In this document: piece by piece, positions 13,001 to 22,704 of the stretch | Layout of the letters: every line of letters begins with the position of its first letter | Position numbering within the stretch: the stretch's first letter is position 1 | Assembly: GCA_009599575.1 (NCBI GenBank) | Contig: VWND01000018.1 | Coordinates: forward strand, 186,001 to 250,000 | Reading direction: 5' to 3' | Source: Blumeriella jaapii | Taxonomy: Eukaryota; Ascomycota; Leotiomycetes; Helotiales; Drepanopezizaceae | Length of the DNA: 64,000 bases | Notes under the pieces: model-generated | Database searches by the model: none | What the model saw: only the letters and a program-made list of their open reading frames with translations | What the model was told of the DNA's origin: nothing | Made by a program: the position numbers and the translations under genes

Positions 13001-13066
13001 TATGTAGTAGTGGTAGTCGTGGTGGTAGTGGTGGTAGTGGTGGTAGTCGTATTAGTCGTAGTGGTA
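13001..13066. repeat. TAG/TGG trinucleotide repeat
   Basis: A run of interrupted GTAGTGG / GGTGGTAGT units lies between SEC7 and LAT1. If SEC7 starts at 13121 it would encode a Pro/Leu run; more likely it is leader or promoter DNA. Confidence 0.8.
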
Positions 13067-13212
13067 TGTCCTGTCCAGTGCCAGAAAGGTGCGTGGGCGG
13101 CAGATCGGCCATGTCGGCCATCCAGCCCGAGCCGCTAGGGGCCGCCCAGATGGCAGCTCAACCCTCCGCTAAGAAAATTGTCCGCGACAGCTCAACGAAT
13201 CCACAACTTTAC

Positions 13213-13248
13213 CTCATCCTCCTCCTCCTCCTCCTCCTCCTCCTCTTC
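13213..13248. repeat. (CTC)n pyrimidine tract upstream of LAT1
   Basis: About ten CTC/TCC units lie 146-181 bp upstream of the LAT1 ATG. Long CT tracts of this kind are frequent in promoters and leaders of highly expressed fungal genes; a similar tract precedes eEF3 in this window. A regulatory role is inference. Confidence 0.75.
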
Positions 13249-13393
13249 CACATCATCACCACCAACCACCCGACTCACCCTCGACGCGGCACTGTCCCCG
13301 TTCCTCTCCATTCTCCGGCAGCAATCTTGCTCCTCCTACTCTCATTTAGTTGACAACACCAATTCCTAGCGCTCTGCCACTCCTCCCCTCACG

Positions 13394-14905
13394 ATGCTCG
13401 CTGCGGTGATAAGACGGCGCGCCGTGCAGTCCTCAATCTCCTTCCAATTCGCACGATGCTACGCCTCCAAGTCTTTCCCGCCTCACACGGTCGTCACCAT
13501 GCCGCCCTGTCGCCGACCATGACGGCTGGAAATATTGGAACGTGGCAGAAGAAGGTCGGCGATGCCGTCGCTCCTGGCGATGTGCTGGTTGAGATCGAGA
13601 CTGACAAGGCACAAATGGACTTTGAGTTTCAAGAGGATGGAGTTCTGGCCAAGATCTTGAAGGAGTCAGGCGCAAAAGACATTGCGGTTGGCAATGTGAG
13701 CACTCAATGAGCCGGTTAGAATGCTGTACCCTATCGTACTGACACGATCCTAGCCCATTGCGGTCATGGTTGAGGAGGGATCCGATGCGTCGGCCTTCGA
13801 ATCCTTTACCCTCGAGGACGCTGGAGGTGAGAGCGCACCACCGCCACCGCCCAAGGAAGAAGCCAGCCAATCTTCAGAGACCGCCGACACGAAATCTGGA
13901 ACTGCTCCTCCGAAGGCCGAGTCGACGCCCGCTCCCGAACAACCCCAGTCGAGCGGTGGAAAGTTGGAGCCCGCTCTGGCTAGAGCGCCCAATGCGAGCG
14001 CTGCTGCGATTAGATTGGCAATTGACTCCGGTGTCAAGATCACTGGTCTCAAGGGTACCGGAACTGGCGGACAGATCACCGAGGCAGATGTCAAGAAGGC
14101 GGCCTCAGGAAGTGCGCCCGCCGCTCCAGGCGCAGCTCCAACTGCTTCATATGTCGACACGCCCATCTCATCCATGCGCAAAACCATCGCCAACCGGCTC
14201 ACTGAGTCCATGAACCAAAATCCCCACTACTTCGTTGCGGCCACCGTCTCCGTGAGCAAGCTCCTGAAGCTCCGAGCTGCCCTGAACGCCTCCGCAAATG
14301 GAGAATACAAGCTCTCCGTCAACGACTTCTTGATCAAGGCTGTCGGAGTCGCATGCAAGAAGGTCCCTACCGTCAACTCAAGCTGGCGAGACGGTTTCAT
14401 CCGCCAGTTCAACAATGTTGACGTCAGCGTGAGTGTAGCTTTCGAAACTCGTGTGCACAATCCTACAGCAAGCTAATGTCAGAATCAGGTCGCTGTCGCA
14501 ACTCCCGTCGGCCTCATGACCCCCATTGTCAAGAACGTCGAAGGGCTCGGCCTCTCCTCCATCTCGGCAGCCGTCAAGGACCTCGGCAAGCGCGCGCGCG
14601 ACGGCAAGCTCAAGCCCGAGGAGTACCAAGGCGGAACCTTCACCATCTCCAACATGGGCATGAACTCGGCCATCGACCGCTTCACGGCCGTCATCAACCC
14701 CCCGCAAGCCGGCATCTTGGCCGTCGGAACGACCAAGAAGGTCGCCATCCCCGTCGAGACGGAGGAGGGCACGTCACTAGAGTGGGACGACCAGATCGTG
14801 GTCACGGGCTCCTTCGACCACAAGGTCGTGGACGGCGCCGTGGGTGGCGAGTGGATCAAGGAGTTCAAGAAGGTGGTGGAGAATCCCCTGGAGCTGCTGT
14901 TGTAG
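13394..14905 (+). CDS. LAT1: pyruvate dehydrogenase E2, dihydrolipoamide acetyltransferase (frame broken once)
   Basis: Exons are 13394..13695, 13754..14428 and 14489..14905, with introns of 58 and 60 bp. It is the acetyl-transferring core of the mitochondrial pyruvate dehydrogenase complex. The N-terminus ([14 protein letters not shown]..., Arg-rich, no acids) is a mitochondrial presequence. Then come the lipoyl domain (lipoylated Lys in [13 protein letters not shown]) and a Pro/Ala/Glu linker. The peripheral subunit-binding domain follows ([16 protein letters not shown] ... [13 protein letters not shown]), and last the catalytic domain with the [13 protein letters not shown] active-site motif close to the C-terminus. 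The total of 1394 nt is one short of a whole frame. The sequence ATGCCGCCCTGTCG at 13499-13512 should read through VTMPALSPTM but lacks one base. Expected product is about 464 residues, as in other fungi. It is divergent from SEC7, with which it may share a promoter. Confidence 0.95.
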
Positions 14906-15473
14906 GGGATTGATTGAGATGGAGATGGGGAGAGAGAGGAATCGGGGACATGCATTGCGACTGTAATTGGCATAGAGAGATTCCCCATGTAACCTTGTAC
15001 AATGGCCTACCTTCCGTGCTTTTTTCCCGCGCAAATAGATCTCATTGTTGCTTTCTCACTCTGTTTTTCTTGTTCAAGATCGGGATCAGCGGGTCCTGGG
15101 AGTTTAGAGGCGACGTGCAATACTGCTTTAGTCTGGTTTCCGTCTCCATCTCCTTTCTCTCGGCGCTTGCTCGCCAGTATCGCGAATTGCAGGCATCGAG
15201 CCAACTGCTCGCTTCAAACCAAAACACCTGCCTGCCTGCCTCCCAGCCATTAGGTAAATGATGCTCAACACCCAACGTGATCAGTCCACGCTTTCCCACC
15301 CACCCATAACGCCGCCCAATGCCGCTCGCTGCCTATTTTCCCCACGCCGGCATGTCGTTGTATACTGTAGATGAAGGCCCGAAATCGCAACCTACCCCTC
15401 ACTTCTTCTCATCCTCGACTACTGGAATCCAGCAGTCTCCCCAGGAGCAGAGCAAACCCATAGGCCTATCTGC
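14906..15473. other. spacer between convergent LAT1 and PEP7
   Basis: This spacer holds the 3' ends of two convergent genes. No further gene is supported. Confidence 0.5.
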
Positions 15474-17578
15474 TCACCCTCCCAGCCCCAAAACGCCCCC
15501 GCTCCTTGCCCCGCCACTGTACACCCCCGCGAAGTCCAGCTGGCCCAGTATGCCACTCACCTCGTCAATCTCCCTACCCAGATCCCTCATGTTCCCGCTC
15601 AGCGCAGCGACCTCGTCGAAGCGCCGCGCCTTCTTGGCGACCTCCACCATCCCCGCGACGAGGAACTTTTGCTCCTCGAGCACAATCAGACGCTCCCTGA
15701 GCTCCTTCTCCTCGGCCTCCATCGCCGATACGGCCGAGCTGGAGCTGACCTGCGACGCCGCGTCGATATCGTTGTACTTGATGGCGGCCAGGGCGCCGAC
15801 GCGTCCGTTCGGGGTCGAGCCATGTGGGGAGGCGTGCTTAAGGATCCTGGGCAGAGACTTGAGGGGCAGCATGTGGATGCTGAGGAAGTTAGCGGCTTGC
15901 TGGTAGATGGCTTTCTGCAGCTTCGCTTGAGCATGGCTTTGTGTCGGAAGGTCCCGTATGCGCTTGGCCGCGAGATCGTACTTTCCAAAGCTATCAATCA
16001 GGCGTTTCCGGACCTTGGAGGCTTCTGTGAGGGTCTGCTGGGAAGGCGGCTTGTCGGGGTCTTGCAGTGCAATGAGGAGACGTTGGAAATTGGGTAGGAG
16101 AAGGCGGATGCCTTTCTCAAATTGTAGCAGGTTTTCATACGAGCGCTGGTCGGGCGGCTTGTGAGACACGGAGGCGGCGAAGTCCTTTTTGCTAAAGACT
16201 GTTGTTTTGCAATCCTTGCACATGCGGACATCAATGCTAACTTCCGCAGTGTCCTTCTTTTCTGACTGGAGATTAGTTGCTGGAATGGTCAATTTACGAC
16301 CTCTTGTGAAGGGAGGGTTTAACTCACTGGCTGCCACGTTCAGGCCTATCTCGGTTGAGCAGGCCGTTCGTGGATCCGCGCACACGACTTTCCCACAGAG
16401 TCGACAATGGTGTCGTCTGAATGACCATGATCCGAATTCTTGTTGGCAAAATGGGCATTTCGATACTTTGGCATCCTCCTCCCAGGTCACGACTGATTGC
16501 TCCAGTATTTTCCGCTGGTTTTTCTGACCGGAGAGTGACAAGATCCCACCGTTACTCATTGGCAAGTCTTCTGGTGGATTTGCTAATAGCTGGGTGAGCT
16601 TAGTAAGCCTCTTCTCCAGCCGTGAGGTTTCCAAGTATTCCTTGTCCAGCTTCTTCCTCCGCATGGCCATGAAACTGGCAGTGTCGTCCCGTAAGTATCC
16701 ATTATGGTCATTATATCCTTCTCTTGACTTGAAGCAAGTCTCGCAGGTCCGGTACCAAAGTCCGCGAACGGGCTCGTGTTGAGCCGACCTCGACAGCTTC
16801 ATCTGGTACATTGTATGGTCCTCGCAGAAAAGTCGCCCGCACTTCCTGCAATTCACATTTCCATTGACAGCCCCAAGCCTCTTTCCACATGCTGGTTCCG
16901 TACAAAGATCGCTATAACCTGTTCTTTGCCAATGCGCCTTTGTAATAACTTCATCGGGGTCGATCATCCTGGCTGGATCGTGAGTTGACAGTCGGTTGCC
17001 AGCGTGTGAAATAGGGGCAGTCAGCGGCGACTCATTCGATTCAAACACATCCAGTCCTTTCAGCTTCTGGTTAATGACGGCCAGAGGCTGAAACTTCTTG
17101 GCCTTGAGGACCTGCTTGTCGAACCAGTTCTTGACTTCGTCCTGCTCAACCGCTGGTAACTCCTGGTGGTTATCGTCGAGATGCCTACGTAAGTCAGATG
17201 CAATTCCTCGACGGGATGTGGCTCGCAAACCGATTCAATTGTAACAGGGTCATCTAGAGCTATTAGCAGATGTACATTGTATTGTTTCGCAGTGCTTCCT
17301 ACCATTTCCTCATTGCAGATGGGGCAGAGGAGCCTGCTGCTCGCCCCCGTCCCTGCCGAGTGACCACTCTGCAGCGAGACCATGGATGCCCGATCCTGCC
17401 CATTGTCTGGTGTTGGCGACGTGGCCAGCGGCGACGCCGACGAGCCTCCTGACGACGCAGTGCTCTCCGCAATCGAGGAGATCAGGGACGAGGTTCGGTG
17501 ATGCGCCGGCGGGGCGGGAGGTGCCAGCGACTTTCCGCTCCCTAGAATCCGCCCTCCTCCCAGCGATCGAGCAGACAT
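15474..17578 (-). CDS. PEP7: FYVE-domain endosomal tethering protein, Pep7/Vac1/Vps19 type
   Basis: Predicted CDS is complement(join(15474..17184,17231..17253,17303..17578)), 669 codons. A 23-nt exon restores the zinc-finger continuation LLCPICNEEM-MTLLQLNRHLDDNHQELP. A further 48-bp, in-frame, perfectly bordered intron is possible at 16280..16327; removing it gives 653 residues. The protein has an N-terminal C2H2-like finger (CPIC...HLDDNH). Two cysteine-rich FYVE-like regions follow: one with CTEPACGKRL, CRKCGRLFCEDH and CETC, the other with CPFCQQEFGSWSFRRHHCRLCGKVVCAD and CKDC. It ends in a long coiled coil (ERLIVLEEQKFLV...). The known role of the family is to link PI3P, Rab5/Vps21 and Vps45 for vacuolar sorting at endosomes. 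Start ATG 17578 is the first in frame and fits the family's Ser/Ala-rich N-terminus. Confidence 0.92.
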
Positions 17579-17883
17579 GGCAGCAGTAAATTCGAATGCG
17601 TGTCCTCGAAGCCGCGCTGCCCTGCCAGCCAGCTCGAGGTGTTTGAGAAATGGCGCGCAGCCCTGGGAGGTGGAGGCGGGAGGTGTAAAGTGGAAGATGG
17701 AAGGTTACAGAGGAAAGCTTACTTGCTACTGTAGGTGCGGTACGGGGGTACCGCTGGCTGCCATGGGCGAGGATTAGCACCGATAAGCTATCGATCACAT
17801 TGGCATCAGGCAAGGATCTCCGGGGACACTTTCAACACAACCACCACCACCACCACAACAACGACAGCAGCAGCAGCAGCAGC
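17579..17883. promoter_or_regulatory. divergent promoter between PEP7 and MET8
   Basis: Only 305 bp separate the two divergent start codons, so both promoters must lie here. A CAC/CAA/CAG repeat (17838-17883) lies directly before the MET8 ATG. It is open in frame from an upstream ATG at 17800 and would add a His/Ser-rich tail if used. Confidence 0.6.
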
Positions 17884-18834
17884 ATGGGCGCTGACAAGTT
17901 TCCCGAGGTTGAGGGCGGGGGCTCTCTCATTCTGGCATGGCAGATTCGCAACAAGAGGGTTTTGGTCGTAGGAGGCGGAGAGGAAAGCTTTCCAGAGACC
18001 CTTCCATCCAAGACCTGGTACTGACTGTCTGCGTCCAGGTCGCGGCTGGACGGATCTTGAATGTCCTCAATGCAGATGCCCAAGTCACCGTGGTCTCGCC
18101 CCGAGAAGGCCTGAACCCGGAAGTGGCATATCGAATCGAAAAGAGACAAGTCGACTATGTGGACCGCAAATTCCAGCCTTCGGATCTGGACAACGTCGAT
18201 ATGGTCTTGACGGCAGTTGATGATCCTGTCGCCTCATCAGAGATATGGAAACTGTGCAAGGAGAAAAAGATTGCCGCCAACATCGCAGACGTGCCGCCCG
18301 AGTGCGATTTTTACTTTGGGAGTGTCCATCGGGATGGGCCGTTGCAGATCATGGTCAGCACGAACGGCAAAGGTCCACGGCTGGCAAACATTGTGAGGAG
18401 GTCGATAGCGGAAAAACTACCCCCGAACATCGGAGACGCCATCTTGAAGGTGGGCAAGCTGAGGCAGATGCTTCGAAAGTTTGCGCCAAAGCCGGAGGAG
18501 GGGCCCAAGAGGATGTCGTGGTAAGTGGCGGACCACAGACTTTGATTGATAATAAGTGCTGATAAGGTCCAGGATGATCAAGGTCAGTGATGCCTACAGC
18601 TTGGATGACCTGTGCGAGATGAGCGAAGAGGATATGGAAATACTCCTGCGGTTCTATGCCCAAGATAAGGTACCTCGAATGGATTGCCTCAGGGCTATCA
18701 AGGGAGAGGATGTGGAAGCCCTATTAGAACCATATGCTCCCGGCAAAGTCCCTCCAGCTGGTTGTCCCAGGGCCAGAGAGAGGGAATGGGATGCTTTTGA
18801 CGGTTCGTTTGGCTTCTGCGTCGGATTCGGGTAA
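17884..18834 (+). CDS. MET8: sirohaem synthase: precorrin-2 dehydrogenase / sirohydrochlorin ferrochelatase
   Basis: Exons are 17884..17982, 18039..18520 and 18573..18834, giving 280 codons; yeast Met8p is 274. It makes sirohaem, the cofactor of sulfite (and nitrite) reductase. The Rossmann motif RVLVVGGGEVAAGRIL spans the first splice junction. The conserved NIADVPPECDFYFGS region (catalytic Asp neighbourhood) and STNGKGPRLANIVRRSIAE follow. The first intron (17983..18038, 56 nt) has a good branch site (TACTGACTG) and an AG acceptor, but its 5' end reads GAAAGC, not GT. No other donor keeps both the GGGE and VAAGR motifs in frame. The second intron is canonical (GTAAGT...CAG). Start ATG 17884 was preferred over 17800, which adds a low-complexity His/Ser tail. 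Confidence 0.92.
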
Positions 18835-19089
18835 GAGGATAGGGTCGGGCGGTTACCTGCATTGCGTGGAGTTCGGGGCCACGTTAATTGGAATTTCATG
18901 GTACGTTGGATATCAGTGATCAATTCAGGACTTGTACTATCTCGTTGACGGACAATTTTTCTAGATAGATTCAAAGACAATTGTTCTCAAGCAATTTTGT
19001 GGTGGTGGGCGACTGGGATACTGACCCAATCCGAACATCTGTCTCGTACATGCCGAGGATGTTCATCTCCTTCCAATCCCTCTATGTAC

Positions 19090-19801
19090 TCAGAGCTTCG
19101 CCTTCAGCTTCCCACCAGCGCTCAACACCGCATTCAGCGCATCAACACCAGCCTGAACGACCTGCTGATCCTGTGCCGGCGTCCCCGTACTCGCGCCGAT
19201 GCCCCCGACAACCTCCCCCTTCGCATTCACAATCGGCAAGCCACCTCCAAAAGTGGTGAATCGACCCCCGTTGCTGTTGCCCAGCCCGTAGGCCGGTCCC
19301 CCGGGCCACACGGCTTCTTTGTACATGTGGGTGCCCACGCGGTGACCGGCAGCTGTAAAGGCCTTGTCCATCGCAACTAAGATCTTGTTAGACGTGATCG
19401 TACGTACGCTTGATGTCAGTCACGGGGACAAAGCAGAGAAGAGAGCCCCCCGTATGTAGATAGGTAAGGTAGGTAGCAGGAGATTCCGATCACGTTTCGC
19501 TGCTACAGTACAATGCCCACAGAGGGTATCGACCAGCTCGCCCCTCACCCACTCCTCTCTTCTCCAGGCCCCCGATCCCCCGATCCCACACCCAGACTTC
19601 ACCAAGGAGAAAGAAAATCTACTTACTACTTATACTCGTGATTTTGGCCCCGGCCATTCGCTCGAAACACAGCAGATGCGTCGCGGCGTCCACAACCGCA
19701 ATGTTCATGTCGACGCCTATCTCCCTCGCCTTCTTCTGCGCCGCAGCGACGGCGAGCTTGGCGCCCTCGAGCGTGAGCTGTTCTTGGGTTCTCGTCGCCA
19801 T
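19090..19801 (-). CDS. GlcG/HbpS-like (DUF336) protein
   Basis: CDS is complement(join(19090..19376,19627..19801)), 153 codons. The intron is 250 bp, long for this window, with a GTAAGT donor and TTAG acceptor. The junction restores ITSISIAMDKAFTAAGHR, typical of the family. The domain covers the whole protein: EGAKLAVAAAQKKA, MNIAVVDAATHLLCFERM, GGLPIVNAKGEVVGGIGASTG and a C-terminal helix. Family members are small octamer-forming proteins; bacterial HbpS binds haem, and GlcG sits in glycolate operons. The function in fungi is not established. It is cytosolic by lack of signals. Confidence 0.88.
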
Positions 19802-20855
19802 GCTCTGGAATTGGTTCTGCTAGGAGGATGTGTCCGAGATGGGACAGCTGTGAGGCTTTGAGAGAGGTGTTGATAAGTCGCAAGGTGAGTATAGAGTGTA
19901 CTGTAAGTGTTGATCAATAACCTTAGGTACGCAAAGCAGCATCCGGCCGAAGTCGTAGCCGAGTTCCGCCGGCCCGGCCCGGCCAAGCGAGAAAGAGTGC
20001 AACCGACCGCATCATCAACACTTCGGTAATCGGCTACCACTTTGATGCTATGATGACTTGTGTCCTCGGTCGGTGTTAGGATTTCCTGTCTGTCTGCTGT
20101 GTTGAAGATAGCTCTTGTGCTTCCAGCTTTTTGCTGTTTCTGAAATTGACTTTGTTCGTTCAATTCGTTCGCTTCTGCGTCATGTTCGAGCCCCGTTAGA
20201 GATCCAGCCACACTGAATAAATCTCGATCTGTCTTGATTGTTCATGATTTATTTTAGTCGGGTGGTTTCGGAATTAGAGCCGTTTGATCTTTTTTTACAT
20301 GGACAATTACGGCACTTGGCTTAGAGGCGAGGGAGCGCATGAACTGCCCTCTACTGTACTTGAAGCCAACGACTATTGAGCGGGCGCCATCTGGTTTCAG
20401 ATCAGTGTATATTTCCTACGTGGTCTCGGCATTCACGATTCGGAATTCGTCATTTGTTTCATCTGAGATCTTCTCCTCCGTCTTTGTCTCGTGGAAATCC
20501 TCAGGTCTCCATTGTTTTATTGTGATTCTAGCCCCCAGTTAAACAGCTTAATGCCCTCCGCGAAATGTCTCGCGGTTTCTAAACCATGGTATTACAAGCA
20601 TGTCACGGGCCTGGAAGAACAGAGTTTCGCTTTTTCAAAACATCATCTATTTGGCTACCTGGCCCATACTTTTTCCAGGCTTTGTCTAAACAGCCACCTT
20701 AACAAAATGTCTTCAAGATCTCGTAGTAGAGGTCTGCCCAGCGGAAAAGACAGAACCCGCCAGGAACAGGTCCGTTTCCGCCCTGGGATACTATGCCCTT
20801 CAGTCGTCGGATCCAGCTCTACTCAAGTAATGCTCGTTTGCTTGGTGCCGTGAGC
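19802..20855. other. spacer, about 1.05 kb
   Basis: This spacer includes the promoter of the GlcG-like gene and the 3' region of the AA9 gene. The short open frames have no coding character. Confidence 0.5.
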
Positions 20856-22704
20856 CTAACCGTTCAAGCACTGGCTGTAGTAGTCGTTCGACTTCTTGCA
20901 AGTAGCGCCTGAAGCGCAGGTAGTTGAGCCCGTGTAGGTGAGTCCGCCACATTGCCCGTACAAGGCAACGGCATCCCCACTGCCGGTTGACTCTGTGCCA
21001 GTGTTGTTGTTGGATTTTTTATCACCGCTGCCGGTCTTGGGTGTACTGGAAGGCTTGGTGCCGGTTCCTGTACTGGAAGGCTTGGTGTCTTTTTGACCGC
21101 CGTTGACGGGATATGACCCTGTGTTTCCACCGTTGCCGGTACTCCCACTGCCGTTTCCACCGTTGCCGGTACCCCCACTGCCGTTGTTGGTGCCGTTGCC
21201 TCCACCATAGGTGCTTCCGCTGCCGCTGCCGCTGCCAGTGCCGCTGCCAGTGCCGCTGCCGCTGCCGCTGCCGCTGCCGCTGCCGCTGCCGCTGCCGCTG
21301 CCAGTGCCGCTGCCGCTGCCGCTGCCGGTGCCGGTGCCGGTGCCGGTGCCGGTGCCGCTGCCAGTGCCGCTGCCAGTGCCGCTGCCGCTGCCGCTGCCGC
21401 TGCCGCTGCCGCTGCCAGTGCCGCTGCCGGTGCCGCTGCCGCTGCCGGTGTTCCCACTATTGGTCTTTGGTGTACTGGAAGGCTTGGCTTTGCAGGCGGA
21501 CTTGGAAGGTGTCGGCTGGCTGTTGCTTCCTCCAGAGTTTTTTCCGCCACCACCGTTGTTATTTGATGGATTGGCAGGAGGAGTCGATTGCATAGGATAA
21601 GATGGCTCAACAACCGCAGGCTTATCATTCTTAGGAGTCTGGCTAGGCTTACTAGACCCACCAGGTGTATAAGGCTGAGTTTCCTGGGATCATGTTAGCA
21701 GGCTTGCTTCGCTTATTGAAAAGCGGGTGAAAGGTGCTAATCGGGATGCTCCCAGCGGTAATTCACAGGGCCAAACATCTGGCAAGGGATTCTCAAGAGA
21801 CATGGGGTACATACGGGTTTTTCATCGGTTTTGTTTGTAGGCGTTGTAGGCGTTCCAGGTGTGTACGGAACGGTTGATCCTCCGGCTCCTCCAGCCCAGA
21901 CAGGTGGGCCGGGCACGGTGTAGGAGGTGACGGTTCCGTATACGTTGAACACAATACCGGGGTCTTCCTCCGTGTACACGCCGGGAATCGGAACGCCTTC
22001 CGGGAGAGGCTGTCGCCTCGTTAGCCGTGTACTCTGAGCGAGAAATACTACTTACGGTGGCTCCTGAGCCGGTCACGGTGATCTGGACACACCCTATGTA
22101 GAACTGGGCGCCTCTCGCTGGGTTCTCGGTGTATTTAGCTTCGGCCTCGTGGCCAGCGATAATCTCCCCACGGAGAAGGTACGGTCCAGGGGCAAGGTCG
22201 GCTGGGATAGGGATATCTTGCTTTCCCTTGGCTTCTCTCAGTTTGGTGACGCCCCAGGATGTTCCATCGAAGCCAATCTCGACGAGTTTGACCCAGGCGT
22301 TCCCAGCTCCTTCAGTCTCAGCACGCGAGATCCAGCCGATGGTGGGTCCGAGATGGCTTTCGGCGATGATGTCGTCGTCGTCCAACTCGTCTTCATGGTG
22401 CCAATGGAGAGTTACCTGCCGGACCTGTAAGCAACTTCTTGCCGCAAGGAGCGGTGGTTTTACTTACTGTGGAACCCGCCGGGACATCAATGCTCTTAGC
22501 AGCTGGAACATTCTTTACGTTGCACGTCATGTCCGGGGACGTGATATCCTTGACTGGGCTATTGGTTCCGGGAGCACGAATATACCCGTCTGCATTGTTT
22601 CCAGTGCCCTGGGGAACACCATCGACATCAATGCTGAAGACGGTAGTGTGACCCGCAACCATGGCCAGCATGGCAGCTGCCGACAAGAACTTCGAGTATC
22701 TCAT
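20856..22704 (-). CDS. secreted AA9 lytic polysaccharide monooxygenase with CBM1
   Basis: CDS is complement(join(20856..21683,21815..22009,22056..22415,22468..22704)), 539 codons; all introns are GT-AG. A signal peptide ([18 protein letters not shown]) ends exactly before His19, which becomes the N-terminal copper-binding His of the histidine brace. The second brace His lies in [10 protein letters not shown] (residues 80-89), and the axial Tyr in AQFYIGCVQ (Tyr185). The segment [11 protein letters not shown] is also typical of AA9. A Pro/Thr/Ser/Gly linker of about 230 residues follows, including a long Gly-Ser/Gly-Thr run. A C-terminal cellulose-binding CBM1 closes the protein ([13 protein letters not shown], then six-Cys pattern ending YYSQCLNG). 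The enzyme oxidatively cleaves cellulose outside the cell with an electron donor and H2O2/O2. The very long linker is the odd feature. Confidence 0.95.
21213..21450. repeat. hexanucleotide repeat encoding the AA9 Gly-Ser linker
   Basis: About forty imperfect six-base units (CCGCTG, CCAGTG or CCGGTG plus CCGCTGCC phases on the plus strand) encode alternating GS and GT dipeptides on the minus strand. All three minus-strand frames and some plus-strand frames stay open through it, as expected of a six-base repeat without stops. Confidence 0.95.

Noticed and set aside
21113..21661. Cys/Arg-, Leu/Pro- and Ala-rich frames over the AA9 linker
   Set aside because: They come from a stop-free hexamer repeat; only the Gly-Ser/Thr frame connects the AA9 and CBM1 domains.
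2489..22704. a secondary metabolite or catabolic gene cluster formed by OYE, MFS and AA9 genes
   Set aside because: They are interspersed with housekeeping genes (SEC7, LAT1, PEP7, MET8), and no backbone synthase or cluster regulator is present.
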